Source: Boesenbergia rotunda
Taxonomy: Eukaryota; Streptophyta; Magnoliopsida; Zingiberales; Zingiberaceae
DNA: 64,000 bases
Direction: 5' to 3'
Assembly: GCA_024364735.1 (NCBI GenBank)
Contig: JAGFNQ010005229.1
Location: 1 to 64,000 of the forward strand
Part shown: one piece after another, positions 53,633 through 64,000 of the stretch
How positions within the stretch are numbered: the stretch's first letter is position 1
How the letters are laid out: each line of letters starts with the position of its first letter
Position numbers and translations under genes: made by a program
Notes under the pieces: generated by a model
Database searches by the model: none
Told to the model about the DNA's origin: nothing
The model's input: the letters and a program-made list of their open reading frames with translations, nothing else

Positions 53633-55003
53633 ATGACGGCCAACCACAATCCCCCGCCCGTCCCCTCTTCAGGTTCTACTGACGACGATCTCTTCTCCTA
53701 TTTCTGCTCCTTCGAAGACGAGTTCACCCCTGCATCTATCCCCGCTCCTCAACCTTCTTCAGCCCCCTCCCCGTCGATGGACCAGAACGCAAAGAAGCGC
53801 CCAAGGGTGGATGGCGATCAACTGAACCGGTTTGATGCCTCGAAACGCTCCGCCTCCTCCTCGGCCCCCGCGCACAACTACATAGAGGTGGAGGACGCCG
53901 GAGTTCAGGAAACGAATCTGGCGCCGCAGCCTCACCAACGCCGACTTTGGGTGAAGGACCGGAGCCGGGATTGGTGGGACCATTACAGCAGCCCGGATCT
54001 CCCCGAGGAGGAGTTCCGGAAGGCCTTCCGGATGTCCCGCGCCACCTTCGACTTCCTCTGCGACGAGCTTGGCTCGGCCGTGGCGAAGGAGGACACGGCG
54101 CTCCGCGCCGCCATCCCTGTCCGGCAACGAATCGCCGTGGGCGTGTGGCGCCTCGCCACCGGCGAGCCCCTCCGGTTGGTCTCCCGGCGGTTTGGACTCG
54201 GAATCTCAACCTGTCACAAGCTCGTCCTGGAGGTATGCACCGCCATCAGGGACGTGCTAATGCCGCGGTCGCTCCTCTGGCCCGCCCCTTCTGATTTGGC
54301 CGCGGCGGCGGCTCGATTCCAGTCTCTCTCGGGAATCCCTAACGTGGCCGGCGCAATGTACACGACCCACATACCGATCATCGCCCCCAAGGTCGGCGTA
54401 GCCTCCTACTTCAACCGACGCCACACGGACCGCAACCAGAAGACCTCCTACACCGTTACCCTCCAGGGAGTAGTCGACCCCGACGGCGTCTTCACCGACG
54501 TCTGCATCGGCTGGCCGGGCTCAATGACCGACGACAAGGTGCTCGAGAAATCGGCGCTCTGGCAGCGCGGAAACAACGGCCAATTGAACCACCAATGGAT
54601 CGTCGGCGGGGTCGGCTACCCTCTGATGGACTGGCTGCTAGTCCCCTACGCGCAGAGGAACCTTACATGGGCGCAGCACGAGTTCAATGAGAAAATCGAT
54701 GGCGTCCACCGGGCGGCGAAGCAGGCCTTCGCTAGGTTGAAAGGCAGGTGGGGATGCTTGCAGAAGAGGACCGAAGTGAAGCTGTCGGACCTGCCGGTGT
54801 TCCTCGCCGCTTGCTGCGTGCTCCACAACGTATGCGAGATGAGGAAGGAGAAGATGGATCCAGAGCCGGAGTTGGAGCTGCTGGACGACGACACGGTTCC
54901 CGAGAACCGCCTGCAATCGGCGAGCGCCATGCAGACAAGGGATAGCATTGCCCATTCTTTGTTGCACCACGGCCTCGCTGGAAATGGAATAGGCTGCTTG
55001 TAG
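53633..55003 (+). CDS. ALP1/HARBI1-like protein, domesticated PIF/Harbinger transposase
   Basis: 456 codons, no intron, GC-rich. The open frame extends upstream to 53333, but the ATG at 53633 is preferred because it follows a TATA box at 53540 and begins a plausible N-terminus. Residues 1-90 are Pro/Ser-rich and acidic, with a nuclear-signal-like KKRPR at 54-58. Residues about 100-230 are the helical N-terminal region (FRMSRATFDFLCDELG, RIAVGVWRLATGEPLR). Residues about 235-400 are the DDE_Tnp_4 domain. Its catalytic positions are altered: the first Asp is Tyr243 (GAMYTTHIPI), the second is Gly326 (VGGVGYPL), and the Glu is Lys363; Asp300 in WPGSMTDD is kept. This matches the conserved plant ALP1-like group, as in Arabidopsis proteins related to ALP1. 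Such proteins act in chromatin complexes rather than transposition. The exact partner here is unknown. Confidence 0.9.
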   Translation: MTANHNPPPVPSSGSTDDDLFSYFCSFEDEFTPASIPAPQPSSAPSPSMDQNAKKRPRVDGDQLNRFDASKRSASSSAPAHNYIEVEDAGVQETNLAPQPHQRRLWVKDRSRDWWDHYSSPDLPEEEFRKAFRMSRATFDFLCDELGSAVAKEDTALRAAIPVRQRIAVGVWRLATGEPLRLVSRRFGLGISTCHKLVLEVCTAIRDVLMPRSLLWPAPSDLAAAAARFQSLSGIPNVAGAMYTTHIPIIAPKVGVASYFNRRHTDRNQKTSYTVTLQGVVDPDGVFTDVCIGWPGSMTDDKVLEKSALWQRGNNGQLNHQWIVGGVGYPLMDWLLVPYAQRNLTWAQHEFNEKIDGVHRAAKQAFARLKGRWGCLQKRTEVKLSDLPVFLAACCVLHNVCEMRKEKMDPEPELELLDDDTVPENRLQSASAMQTRDSIAHSLLHHGLAGNGIGCL

Positions 55004-55984
55004 ACTCTGCCACAGCTCAGTTTTTTTTTTTTTTCCATCAAAAACAGAGTACTCTGTCATCGCGTTGCCTGTAATCAATACTTCTTATTTTGTCTACAAA
55101 ATTTCTTTCCCATGTGGAAATTTGAATAACAACAGATCAAGGTCAACCCAAGGTCGAGTAAGGCCTAAACTACGAGATTCTAATTCTAAGGGGGAGAAGG
55201 TCTAATGCAGATCATGATGATAAACCAAAGCCAAAGGTCAAGATCAAATCAAATAATTAGTTTATCATGAATTTTTAATGGAAGCCTGGATTTTTTTAAC
55301 CCACAATATCTAATACCAATGAAGATTTATTCTATCTTATAATATCATAATCTTCTTCATGTATTTTTCAAGAGTAACGATACACATCGAGAATTTGAAG
55401 TATAAAATTTAATAGAAATGACGTGGCATTTTTTATGTACACATTCGATTGTCACCTGGACACTGACGATGACCTCCGTCGCCGTCTCGAATCAAACCAT
55501 ACCCTGGGTGGCATAGTGAATCCGTCGAAGATTATTATAATTAGAGTGTCACGTCATTCCCGTTGGGTTTCATGTTCTAAATTTTCGTTGCGTAACATTT
55601 TTCATTTTTCAATATAAATTTTTTTATTGTAATCCCAAATGTCTAATTGTCTAGATGATTGAAAGGCAACCCAACCCAAGGATTTAGAATATGATGCAGC
55701 AATCTTCACGACGGTATTCAGTTGGCTAGAAGATAATATATTTGCTATAATGGGGCAGCGATCAATTCTCGACGGCGCGCATACTCTCGAGGAAAAAACT
55801 CTTTGCACCTCTTAGTCGCTCAACGGTCGACTATAAAACAACCTCGTGATTTACCTCTATTCACAAATTTGGGGATGACTTGTCAAGGGTGTTTAGGGTA
55901 AGCATAATCATTTTTTGCTACAATAGAATATGATGCAGCAATCCTCTGTGTTAGTGTCAGCCTTGAGAGGCAATCATAAGTTGA
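55004..55984 (+). other. 3' flank of the ALP1-like gene with right direct repeats
   Basis: A T-run (55019-55034) follows the stop. 55443-55540 repeats 52382-52480, and 55546-55590 (GTCACGTCATTCCCGTTGGG) resembles 53130-53175 in the gene's 5' flank. No coding frame is seen. Confidence 0.5.
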
Positions 55985-56483
55985 TTGACTTGGAACAAAT
56001 TATATTATATTTATAATAGGCAATGCTTTGTTTGCTATATTTACTTCATGTTTATGCTAGTTGAGTAAATATAATATCCTAGAATAGTAGATTCTAGTAT
56101 ACACGTAGAATATTATTCATAATTATTCTTAGTCAAATATTAATGTACAAGGATAATATTAATACGTTAAGGTTAACATATATATAAGTCAATTGATAAC
56201 TTATTCTCACAGGTCATGGATACTAGATATTAAGTTGACATGTGTATATATTAGAGAAACTGTACTGAATTGACCTACAATGAAAAATTTCATTAATCAT
56301 TATATGTATGCCATTAATATTCTCATAGTGACTATTAGTATAAATAATTCTTAGACCTGAATATACTACAGTTCCCTATATAAAAAGTTATGTATTTTAG
56401 TATCGACAAACGTCACCTATATCAAAGTGGACTATAAAATCATTTACTGGGCATGTAATAAGTTATGCAGAGTGATATAAGTA
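55985..56483 (+). repeat. LTR-type repeat R1, copy 2, left part
   Basis: Homologous to the reverse complement of about 44540-45060. It is interrupted at the target duplication of the giant inverted-repeat element and continues at 60669. Confidence 0.72.
56474..56483 (+). repeat. Target-site duplication, left
   Basis: GATATAAGTA, identical to 60659-60668. The equivalent empty site in R1 copy 1 is 44538-44547. Confidence 0.88.
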
Positions 56484-57205
56484 CGACTTTTTACCAAAGG
56501 GCATACCTAAGAATTGGTATTTACCAAAAGGCGTACTATGGTTTCATTTTCACCAAAAGGCGCACTAATTTTAGTGAACTTCCTCTTATACCCCTCTCGA
56601 TAACACTGCCTTTCTCTTTCTCTGTCTCAGTAACAAATGCCGAGACGTCTGCACATGCTTTTTTAGATTTTTTATTTTAAAATAATATATTATAGAATCG
56701 ACGCTAAAAAACGTAAAGTAAAAACTGAAAAAATAATCCAACGTGATTTTAAAATATAAATAAATAATTTTTTTATATTTGATTAATATAAATTAATATA
56801 TTAAAAAATATTTAATAAATATATTAATATATAAAAAACTTGAATTCGTTTGATTTCAGACAGCGTGGACCTAAAATCAAAAGATTTTCAGGCTCACGCT
56901 GGGCCTGAAATTAATAGATTTCAGGTCCACGCTGGGCCTGAAATCAAAAGTATTTCAGGCTCACGTTGGGCCTGAAATCTTTTGATTCGGGCCCGACGCG
57001 GACTCAAATTTTTTTTTTCTATTTTAAAAATATATTAATACATAAAAAACCTATCAAAACACGTAATTTCATATTAAAACGTAGGGTCTGAAGTCACGCT
57101 ATGAGGGTCTGAACACAAATGTGTTCAGGCCCTCCAGGCCCACGGAGGGCCTGAACACATCTTGGATAAATGTAAGTAAATTAAATAAAAAAATTAATAG
57201 TTCTA

Positions 57206-57985
57206 GTTAGAGTTGAGCTAGGAGATGATATTTTTGGTGTCCAAACTTCTAATGATTATAAATTATGTTGCAATAGGAGATTTTTAAGTCTATCAGTGAG
57301 TTTTCATCAAAATCCACTGATGGACCTAGGATATTTGGATTTCTCAAAATCCAATATCAATAGTTAGAGTTGAGCTACGAGATGATATTTTTGATGTCCA
57401 AACTTCTAATAATTATAAATTATGTTGCAATAGGAGATTTTTAGGTCTATCAGTGGGGTTTCACCAAAACCCACTGATGAACCTAGGATATTTGGATTTC
57501 TCAAAATCCAATATCAATAGTTAGAGTTGAGCTAGGAGATGGTATTTTTGTTGTCCAAACTTCTAATGATTATAAATTATGTTGCAATAGGAGATTTTTA
57601 GGTCTATCAGTGGGTTTTCACCAAAACCCACTGATGGGCCTAGGATATTTGGATTTCTCAAAATCCAATATCAATAGTTAGAGTTGAGCTAGGAGATGGT
57701 ATTTTTGTGTCCAAACTTCTAATAATTATAAATTATGTTGTAATAGGAGATTTTTAGGTCTATTAGTGGGTTTTCACCAAAACTCACTGATGGACCTAGG
57801 ATATTAGGATTTCTCAAAATCCAATATCAATAATTAGAGTTGAGCTAAAAGATGTTATTTTTGGTGTCCAAACTTCTAATGATTATAAATTATGTTGCAA
57901 TAGGAGTTTTCTAGGATGAATCAGTGGGTTTCGATAAAAACTCACTGATGGACCTAGGATACTTAGATTTCTCCGTACTTGATAT
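57206..57985 (+). repeat. 157-bp tandem array, left arm (five copies)
   Basis: Copies begin at about 57206, 57363, 57520, 57677 and 57833, with the word TTAGAGTTGAGCTA near each start. Each contains its own hairpin with arms ATCAGTGGGTTTT and the reverse complement, around a CACC loop. Confidence 0.92.
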
Positions 57986-59369
57986 CTCTCTTTAGAATTT
58001 ACTTAGGAGATGTTATTTCTAATATGCAAACTTAGTACTAATAATTTTCAGTTATGTTCTCTAACCGTATCAGTTGGCACACAAAGATGTATAAATATGG
58101 CTGCATCTTGGGCACAGTTAAAAGAAACATCTCTTTCAACATGATTTCAAAAATATAAAGAGATAATTTTATATATTTGATTAATCTAAATTAATATAAT
58201 AAAATAATATTTAATAACTATATTAATATATAAAAAATCTATCAAAACACGTAATTTAAAATTCAAACGCAGGGTCTGAAATCACGATGGGAGAGCCTGA
58301 AGTCATCTGACTTCAGGCCCTAGATGACTTCAGGCCTACGCTGGGCCTGAAGTTAGATGACTTCAGGCCTAAGGCAATTCTTTTATTTTAAATTTTTTAT
58401 ATATTTAATCATTATTTATAAGGTCTGAAATTATTTGACTTCAGGCATTCCTAGGATGACTTCAGGCCCTGCGTTTGAATCTGAAATCATATGTTTTGAT
58501 AGGTTTTTTTATATATTAATATATTTTTAAAATAGAAAAAAAAATTTGAGTTTACGTCGGACCCGAATCAAAAGATTTCAGGCCTAATGTGATTTTAAAA
58601 ATATATATAAAAAATTTCATATTTGATTAATATAAATTAATATATTAAATAATATTTAATAAAAACAATAATATATAAAAAAATTGTCAAAAGAAGATTT
58701 CAGGCAGTGTGGCCCTGAAATCAAAAGATTTTAGGTCCACTCTGGGCCTGAAATCAATAGATTTCAGGCCCACACTGGCTTGAAATCAATAGATTTCAGG
58801 CCCATGCTGGGCCTGAAATTTTTTGATTCGGGTTCGACGTGAACTCAAATTTTTTTTTCTATTTTAAAAATATATTAATATATAAAAAAACCTATTAAAA
58901 CACGTGATTTCAGATTCAAACGCAGGGCCTGAAGTCATCCTCGGAAGGTCTGAAGTCAAATAACTTCCGATCTTATATATAATGATTAATTATAAAAAAA
59001 ATTAAGATAAAAGAATTGCCTTGGGCTTGAAGTCATCTGATTTCAGGCTCTCCTACCGTGATTTCAGGCCATGCGTTTGAATATCAAATTACGTGTTTTG
59101 ATAGGTTTTTATATATTAATATATTTATTAAATATTATTTATTATATTAATTTAGATTAATCAAATATAAAAAATTATCTCTTTATATTTTTAAAATCAT
59201 ATTAAAAGAGATATTTCTTTTAACTGTGCTCAAGATGCAGTCATATTTATACACCATTGTGTGCCAACTGATACGGTTAGAGAACATAACTAAAAATTAT
59301 TGGTACTAAGTTTGCACATCAGAAATAACATCTCCTAAGTAAATTCTAAATAGAGATATCAAGTATGAA

Positions 59370-59990
59370 GAAATCTAAGTATCCTAGGTCCATCAGTGAG
59401 TTTTTACCGAAACCCACTGATTCATCCTAGAAAACTCCTATTGCAACATAATTTATAATCATTAGAAGTTTGGACACCAAAAATACCATCTCTTAGCTCA
59501 ACTTTAACTATTGATATTGGATTTTGAGAAATCCAAATATCCTAGGTCCATTAGTGGGTTTTGGTGAAAACCCACTGATAGACCTAAAAATCTCCTATTG
59601 CAACATAATTTATAATCATTAGAAGTTTGGACACCAAAAATACAATCTCCTAGCTCAACTCTAACTATTGATATTGATTTTGAGAAATCCAAATATCCTA
59701 GGTCCATCAGTGAATTTTGGTGAAAACTCACTGATAGACCTAAAAATCTCCTATTGCAACATAATTTATAATAATTAGAAGTTTGGACACCAAAAATACC
59801 ATCTCCTAGCTCAACTCTAACTATTGATATTAGATTTTGAGAAATCCAAATATCATAGGTCCATCAGTGGGTTTTGATGAAAACCCACTAATAGACTTAA
59901 AAATCTCCTATTGCAACATAATTTATAATTATTAGAAGTTTGGACACCAAAAATACCATCTCCTAGCTCAACTCTAACTAGAACTATTAA
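59370..59990 (-). repeat. 157-bp tandem array, right arm (four copies)
   Basis: Mirror of the left array; the TAGCTCAACT words are at 59494, 59651, 59807 and 59964. It has one copy fewer than the left arm. Confidence 0.9.
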
Positions 59991-60658
59991 TATTTTTATT
60001 TAATTTACTTACATTTATCGAAGATGTGTTCAGGCCCTCCTTGGACCTAGAGGGCCTGAACACATCTGTGTTCATACCCTCATAGTGTGACTTCAGATCC
60101 TGCGTTTTAATATGAAATTACATGTTTTGATAGATTTTTTTATATATTAATATATTTTTTTTAAAAAAAAATTTGAGTCCACATCGGGCCTGAAATAAAA
60201 AATTTCAGGCCCCCGCTGAGCCTGAAATCATAATATTTCAGGCCCAACGTGGGTCTGAAATCTTTTGATTTCAGGCTCACGCTGCCTGAAATCAAACGAA
60301 TTCAAGTTTTTTTATATATTAATATATTTATTAAATATTTTTAATATATTAATTTATATTAATCAAATATAAAAAAATTATTTATTTATATTTTTAAATC
60401 ACGTTGGAATATTTTTTCAATTTTTACTTTACGTTTTTTAGTTCCGATTCCATAATATATTATTTTAAAATAAAAAATCTGAAAAAGCATGTGCAGACGT
60501 CTCGGTATTTGTTACTAAGAGAGAAAGAGAAAGGCAGTGTTATCGTGAGGGGTATAAGAGGAAGTTCACTAAAATTAGTGCGCCTTTTGGTGAAAATGAA
60601 ACCATGGTACATCTTTTGATAAATACCAATTCTTAGGTACGCCCTTTGGTAAAAAGCC

Positions 60659-60668
60659 GATATAAGTA
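60659..60668 (+). repeat. Target-site duplication, right
   Basis: GATATAAGTA, identical to 56474-56483. Confidence 0.88.
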
Positions 60669-61120
60669 ATATAGATGAGATTTGCTCCTTTCTTATAAAG
60701 GAAGAGATATTTGTGGACCCTTGATTGAGTAGGACTACTGAAATATATAATCATGCTCAAATAAGTAAATATAAGATATTAAGCTTAGTTGGTTAAGTGA
60801 GTCTACATAGAGATTAAGAAATACATACATTGATTAGAGGATGACATGGTTTATGTCTCATGGATCAATCTAGATATCAAGGACAAAATAAATGAGTTAT
60901 ACGAGATAATAGTCACAGATAGATTAAGTCGGATCTCGACATTCTCGTCACTTGGATAGAAATAATGCATTGCTAGATAAAACTCATTGCTTGTATATCT
61001 AAAATGATTTTAGAAACACTACCAATGTTACGAGAACTTAATGGGTCACACATAAAGAACATGTTGATTTAGAGATGGATTTATTTTATGGTTTCGAACC
61101 TTAAGGTTAAGCCCACTACA
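60669..61120 (+). repeat. LTR-type repeat R1, copy 2, right part
   Basis: Homologous to the reverse complement of about 44146-44537, including GATATCAAGGACA, TTAAGTCGGATCTCGAC and the ACGAGAACTTAATGGGTCAC block. It completes the copy that begins at 55985. Confidence 0.72.
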
Positions 61121-61177
61121 AGAAACCCTAATGGTTAGACTTCCTTCTTGATTGACACCTTAAATACCATGTCTACC

Positions 61178-61300
61178 AACTCTCCAACTTCTTGAGAAGG
61201 TTAAAAGGCTTAAGACTCTCCAACTTTTTGAGAAGGTTAAAAAGCTTGAGACTCTCTAACTTCAAGAAGTGAAAGGTGCTTAAGATGCTCTAATTTTCCT
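61178..61300 (+). repeat. Short tandem repeat, about 40-base units
   Basis: Three imperfect copies of ACTCTCCAACTTTTTGAGAA followed by GGTTAAAAAGCTT. Confidence 0.7.
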
Positions 61301-62390
61301 GAGAAGCATGGTTGAGTTTTATCAGTGACTCTCCATTTTCTGAGTTCATGGGATGAACAAAGAACATGCATCATAGATGCGCGAACATTCTGATTGCATT
61401 GAGATCAGCTGGACTAGCAATCTTCTGAGGGTTGTTCACACATCAAAGGTAACAATCCTATACAGTACTAGAGTAGTTCTGCATTACATGGATCTGTGGA
61501 TGGATCAATTTCTGCTGCGTTTTAGTTTGTTTTTCGCTATAGGTCCCTACACTCCAGAGCATGCCACGTTGGTAAAGGTGGGATGGGGACTTCAAGCTCA
61601 TGAATGTTCGAACCTTGCGCAATGCATCTATGCTTTCGGATTTTCAAAAATTCGTGGTTATGGCCATCTGTTCGAACTCAATTGTGTTTTCTGAATTTAC
61701 CTTAGTGATTGATGAGAAATTTCTATGAGACCGAGCATGTCGCCTCCAGTATTAATCAGATCCTAAGAGTTAGATATCTAGATTATAAAAAAAATAAAAA
61801 TACAATATGATACAACACAGCAAAAGTAGAAGGATATAGATACAATCTTCACCTAAAGGCAAGCTCTACTGCCTTTTGATGTAGCACATTAGAGCGGACA
61901 AGGATACAAATAATGTAAACAAGGAACTATATTGGTGCCCTCAGAGTAACGGTGTAGAGATTAGACCAAAGACAGATCATTATAGGGGTTGTATTGGGCT
62001 GTGGCCTAGCCCAGTTTTTCAAATTTTTATTATTAGTTTTAAAAAGTTTTACTGTTTAGGTTTTCATTTTCTTCTTTCTCTCATGTGACAACAAGAAGGC
62101 GAGTCGGCGATAAGGTGAGTGCGAGTCAGGCGACGAGGCGATGCGACCCAAGTCTGGAATCTCAAATATTTCTTCAGTTCTCGTTTTCTCTCCATCCAAC
62201 CTGTTGAGATCGCTTATCGTCTCTCTTGTCGCATCCACTGGTGCGATCAAATCACTCGATCACTATCGCCGCAACGTGACCAACTTGTATGCTCCACCCC
62301 TTGCGAGTTGCGGTCTGTTCCTACCTGTTGTAAATATATCACTAAAATCAGTAATATATTTGCACCAATAAAATCAGGCAGCATGCAATA
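61301..62390. other. Non-coding stretch, nothing specific recognised
   Basis: A CTGCTGCGTTTTAG near 61514 resembles the U5 motif of LTRs in this window. Frames at 61377-61694 and 62119-62391 lack recognisable domains or codon character. The left border of the next LTR may lie in the last few hundred bases. Confidence 0.45.
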
Positions 62391-63179
62391 GTCAGTAAAT
62401 GAATAAGCAGGGTTAGGAAATCGTTATCCTCCGGTTGAAGCGTCGGCGCGCCAACTGTCTTTAGAGAATTTATTGCCGCCCAAGGTGCAGAGGCTCGCTG
62501 GCAAAATCCCCTCAAGATCCGACAACCACTCACGCCGTTCGTAGGTGCACTCCAAGACGAACACCGTAATTCGGAAGCAACCTCAGTTCGCACAAGACGA
62601 AGCCTCAAGACCCAAAATCGAAACAGGAAGAAGGAAGAAGGAAAGGAACTCGAAAACCGCTGATCGCTCAGAGGGCGAAGGAGAGAAGAAAGCAGTGAAT
62701 GAGAATTGCTTCTTCCCCTTCTCCTTTTATAGATCCGAAGAGGCAAACCTTTGCCTCTTCTCTCTGAGGAATCGCGACCATGCGCGAGGAGTCGCGCCGT
62801 GCGCGATTCTGAGAAAGAGGAAAAATAAAAAAAAGAAATAAGAAATAAAAATAAACCAAACCAAATTGGTTTAGGAAACCAGACCGAAATATGCAAAACC
62901 AAACCGCGCCGCCCGCAAGCGCGAGGCTCACGGGCTGGGGATTTGCACCCCCCCTGCGCGCGATAATCGCGTGCGTCGCGCCCGGTTTATGGATTTCTGG
63001 CCCAGACCCCCTGAAACCACCTGGTTTGGGCTCAACCCGCGCATGCGTGTAGGTCCCCCTAAGCCATCTAAGCATGGTAGGAATGACTTGATATATAAGC
63101 CATTCCACCTTTCTAGGCTTAGCAATGTGGGACTAAAACATGCTTCAATAAATTTGAAATTCCAAACAATAATTCAACA
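62391..63179 (-). repeat. 3' LTR of a minus-strand copia element (left edge approximate)
   Basis: Minus-strand start TGTTGAATTATTG at 63179, preceded by the purine tract TTGTGGGGGAT (63180-63190). The minus-strand TATA box CTATAAAAG is at 62724-62732. Upstream of it, GC-rich palindromic sequence (GAATCGCG...CGCGATTC at 62769-62810; GCGCGATAATCGCG at about 62957-62970) forms yet another hairpin cluster. The left edge was not found, and no PBS follows in the window. Confidence 0.6.
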
Positions 63180-63190
63180 ATCCCCCACAA

Positions 63191-63699
63191 ATTTCAAATT
63201 ATAATAAATAATAAAACAGGTCTTGAGGCTTTGTCGTAATGAGCTTTCAGTAAAAATACCTTCCGGTTTGAATTTTCACCTAAGTAAACCAATCTTATTC
63301 ACACAGGTTTGAAGTGAACTTAGTCTTGAACTTAAACCTTTAATATGTGAAAATCAATTGGCAACAACTCATCACAGCCGACGGTTGAATCCTTCTGGGT
63401 TGGTGCATTACGGCCATGCCACCGAATCTTGTTTCATAAGTGCTAAGGAGAGTTGCCTAGACCCCCCACACTGCGGCCCCACAGTTACACTTACATAGGT
63501 GAGTTCTCCAAGGATGTACTGCAAGCATCCTGTCATAAAGACCTTGAACTCATTAAGAGCCCCTAGGCTCATCCTTACTAGCAGTCAAGCATCTATCCAG
63601 GGAAGAGACTATGAGATTACATCTCAATTAGTTTGATGCTTACGGTTCATCCTTATAGCTTGTTTATACCACATTGAACCTACTTCTTGGGATCTCCAA
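63191..63699 (-). other. 3' non-coding region between copia RNase H and LTR
   Basis: About 500 bases without an open frame on the minus strand, lying between the RNase H end and the purine tract, as expected for a copia 3' untranslated region. Confidence 0.55.
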
Positions 63700-64000
63700 T
63701 CAGATAGGTTGGGTTGCCGCTATAGATGAAACCAAGATAGGCCTCAGTCCCATTCCCTTACTGGATCTCTTGATTTTCTCAGAATCAAGATCTTTTGTGA
63801 GTGGATCAGCAATATTGTCTTTTGAACTTACAAAGTCCAAAGACACCACTCCAAGAGACACTAGCTTACGAACAGACTTCAATCTGATTCGTACATGTCT
63901 CTTCTGTTTCTGGTTATACTTGGAGCTTCTAATCTGAGCTATTGTTGTTTGATTATCACAGTGTACTGAAATAGAAGGTATTGGCTTAATCATCAAGGGA
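63700..64000 (-). pseudogene. Copia RNase H, C-terminal part, cut by window end
   Basis: The minus-strand frame reads ISVHCDNQTTIAQ with a catalytic Asp, then a KQKRHVRIRLKSVRKL basic helix, LGVVSLDFVSSKDNIADPLTK, and a C-terminal tail. The lineage differs from element B (more like Tork/Tnt1-type RNase H ends). The rest of pol lies to the right of the window. The visible part has no internal stop. Confidence 0.85.

Larger units (their letters stand above)
56484..60658. mobile_element. Giant inverted-repeat (foldback, probably MULE-type) element
   Basis: 4175 bases. The left end CGACTTTTTACCAAAGG and the reverse complement of the right end GGCTTTTTACCAAAGG start two arms that match almost base for base: about 56484-58582 and about 58800-60658. 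A spacer of roughly 220 bases lies between them. A 10-bp target duplication flanks the element; 9-11 bp is typical of Mutator-like elements. No transposase frame exists, so it is non-autonomous. The arms carry a 157-bp tandem array and clusters of CTGAAATC/GATTTCAG mini-palindromes. It sits inside an R1 LTR-type repeat. Confidence 0.88.

Noticed and set aside
61377..61694. 105-codon plus-strand frame
   Set aside because: No recognisable domain, ordinary AT-rich composition, and located in repeat-derived sequence.
62119..62391. Overlapping 76- and 90-codon plus-strand frames
   Set aside because: Two overlapping frames with neither showing coding character; probably LTR-adjacent non-coding sequence.

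Overview
This is a plant nuclear window built almost entirely of nested, mostly degenerate LTR retrotransposons, with one convincing host gene. The angiosperm assignment rests on the element types: a chromovirus with about 2.6 kb LTRs, Athila elements primed by tRNA-Asp, a Tat-type element with a second RNase H, and SIRE/Maximus-like Ty1/copia elements. The single host gene (53.6-55.0 kb) is intronless and very GC-rich against an AT-rich background. That would fit a commelinid monocot, but this is inference.

Layout. 1-6612: minus-strand Ty3/gypsy chromovirus (integrase, RT-RNase H, gag remnant, tRNA-iMet PBS, 5' LTR), cut by the window start and apparently inserted in an Athila LTR. 6613-18942: two fused Athila derivatives. 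The first keeps an LTR end, a PBS and a Q/F/P-rich ORF. The second has gag and protease but no RT, RNase H or integrase; its 3' LTR is truncated at 18942. 18943-25340: leader and body of a Tat-like element (gag, protease, RT lacking its YVDD segment, RNase H, second RNase H), with a solo copia LTR at 21533-22873. 25341-27271: part of a minus-strand copia-type LTR. 27272-32757: element A, a SIRE-like gag-only copia element with both LTRs, running into a run of N (32758-32998). 32999-44036: element B, a minus-strand SIRE-like copia element with complete but mutated gag-pol, containing a 5'-truncated A-type copy (element C, about 34546-37998). 44037-49930: pieces of LTRs. 49931-52380: AT-rich, nothing coding seen. 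52382-55590: domesticated PIF/Harbinger (ALP1/HARBI1-like) gene with flanking direct-repeat segments. 55985-61120: an LTR-type repeat split by a 4.2 kb giant inverted-repeat DNA element (56484-60658). 61120-64000: short repeats, then the 3' end of another minus-strand copia element.

Two structural themes stand out. First, LTRs of several unrelated families carry arrays of short perfect hairpins, often just upstream of the TATA box. The hairpin sequence differs by family, and in one array type the stems covary around a fixed loop. Second, the giant palindrome has a perfect 10-bp target duplication, an identifiable empty paralogous site, and 157-bp tandem repeats mirrored in both arms.

Functional reading: element A (gag only) shares PBS, polypurine tract and 3' region with element B and was probably mobilised by B-like relatives. 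The Athila derivative likewise lacks pol. No pol in the window looks intact. The ALP1-like gene has lost transposase catalytic residues and is read as a host protein.
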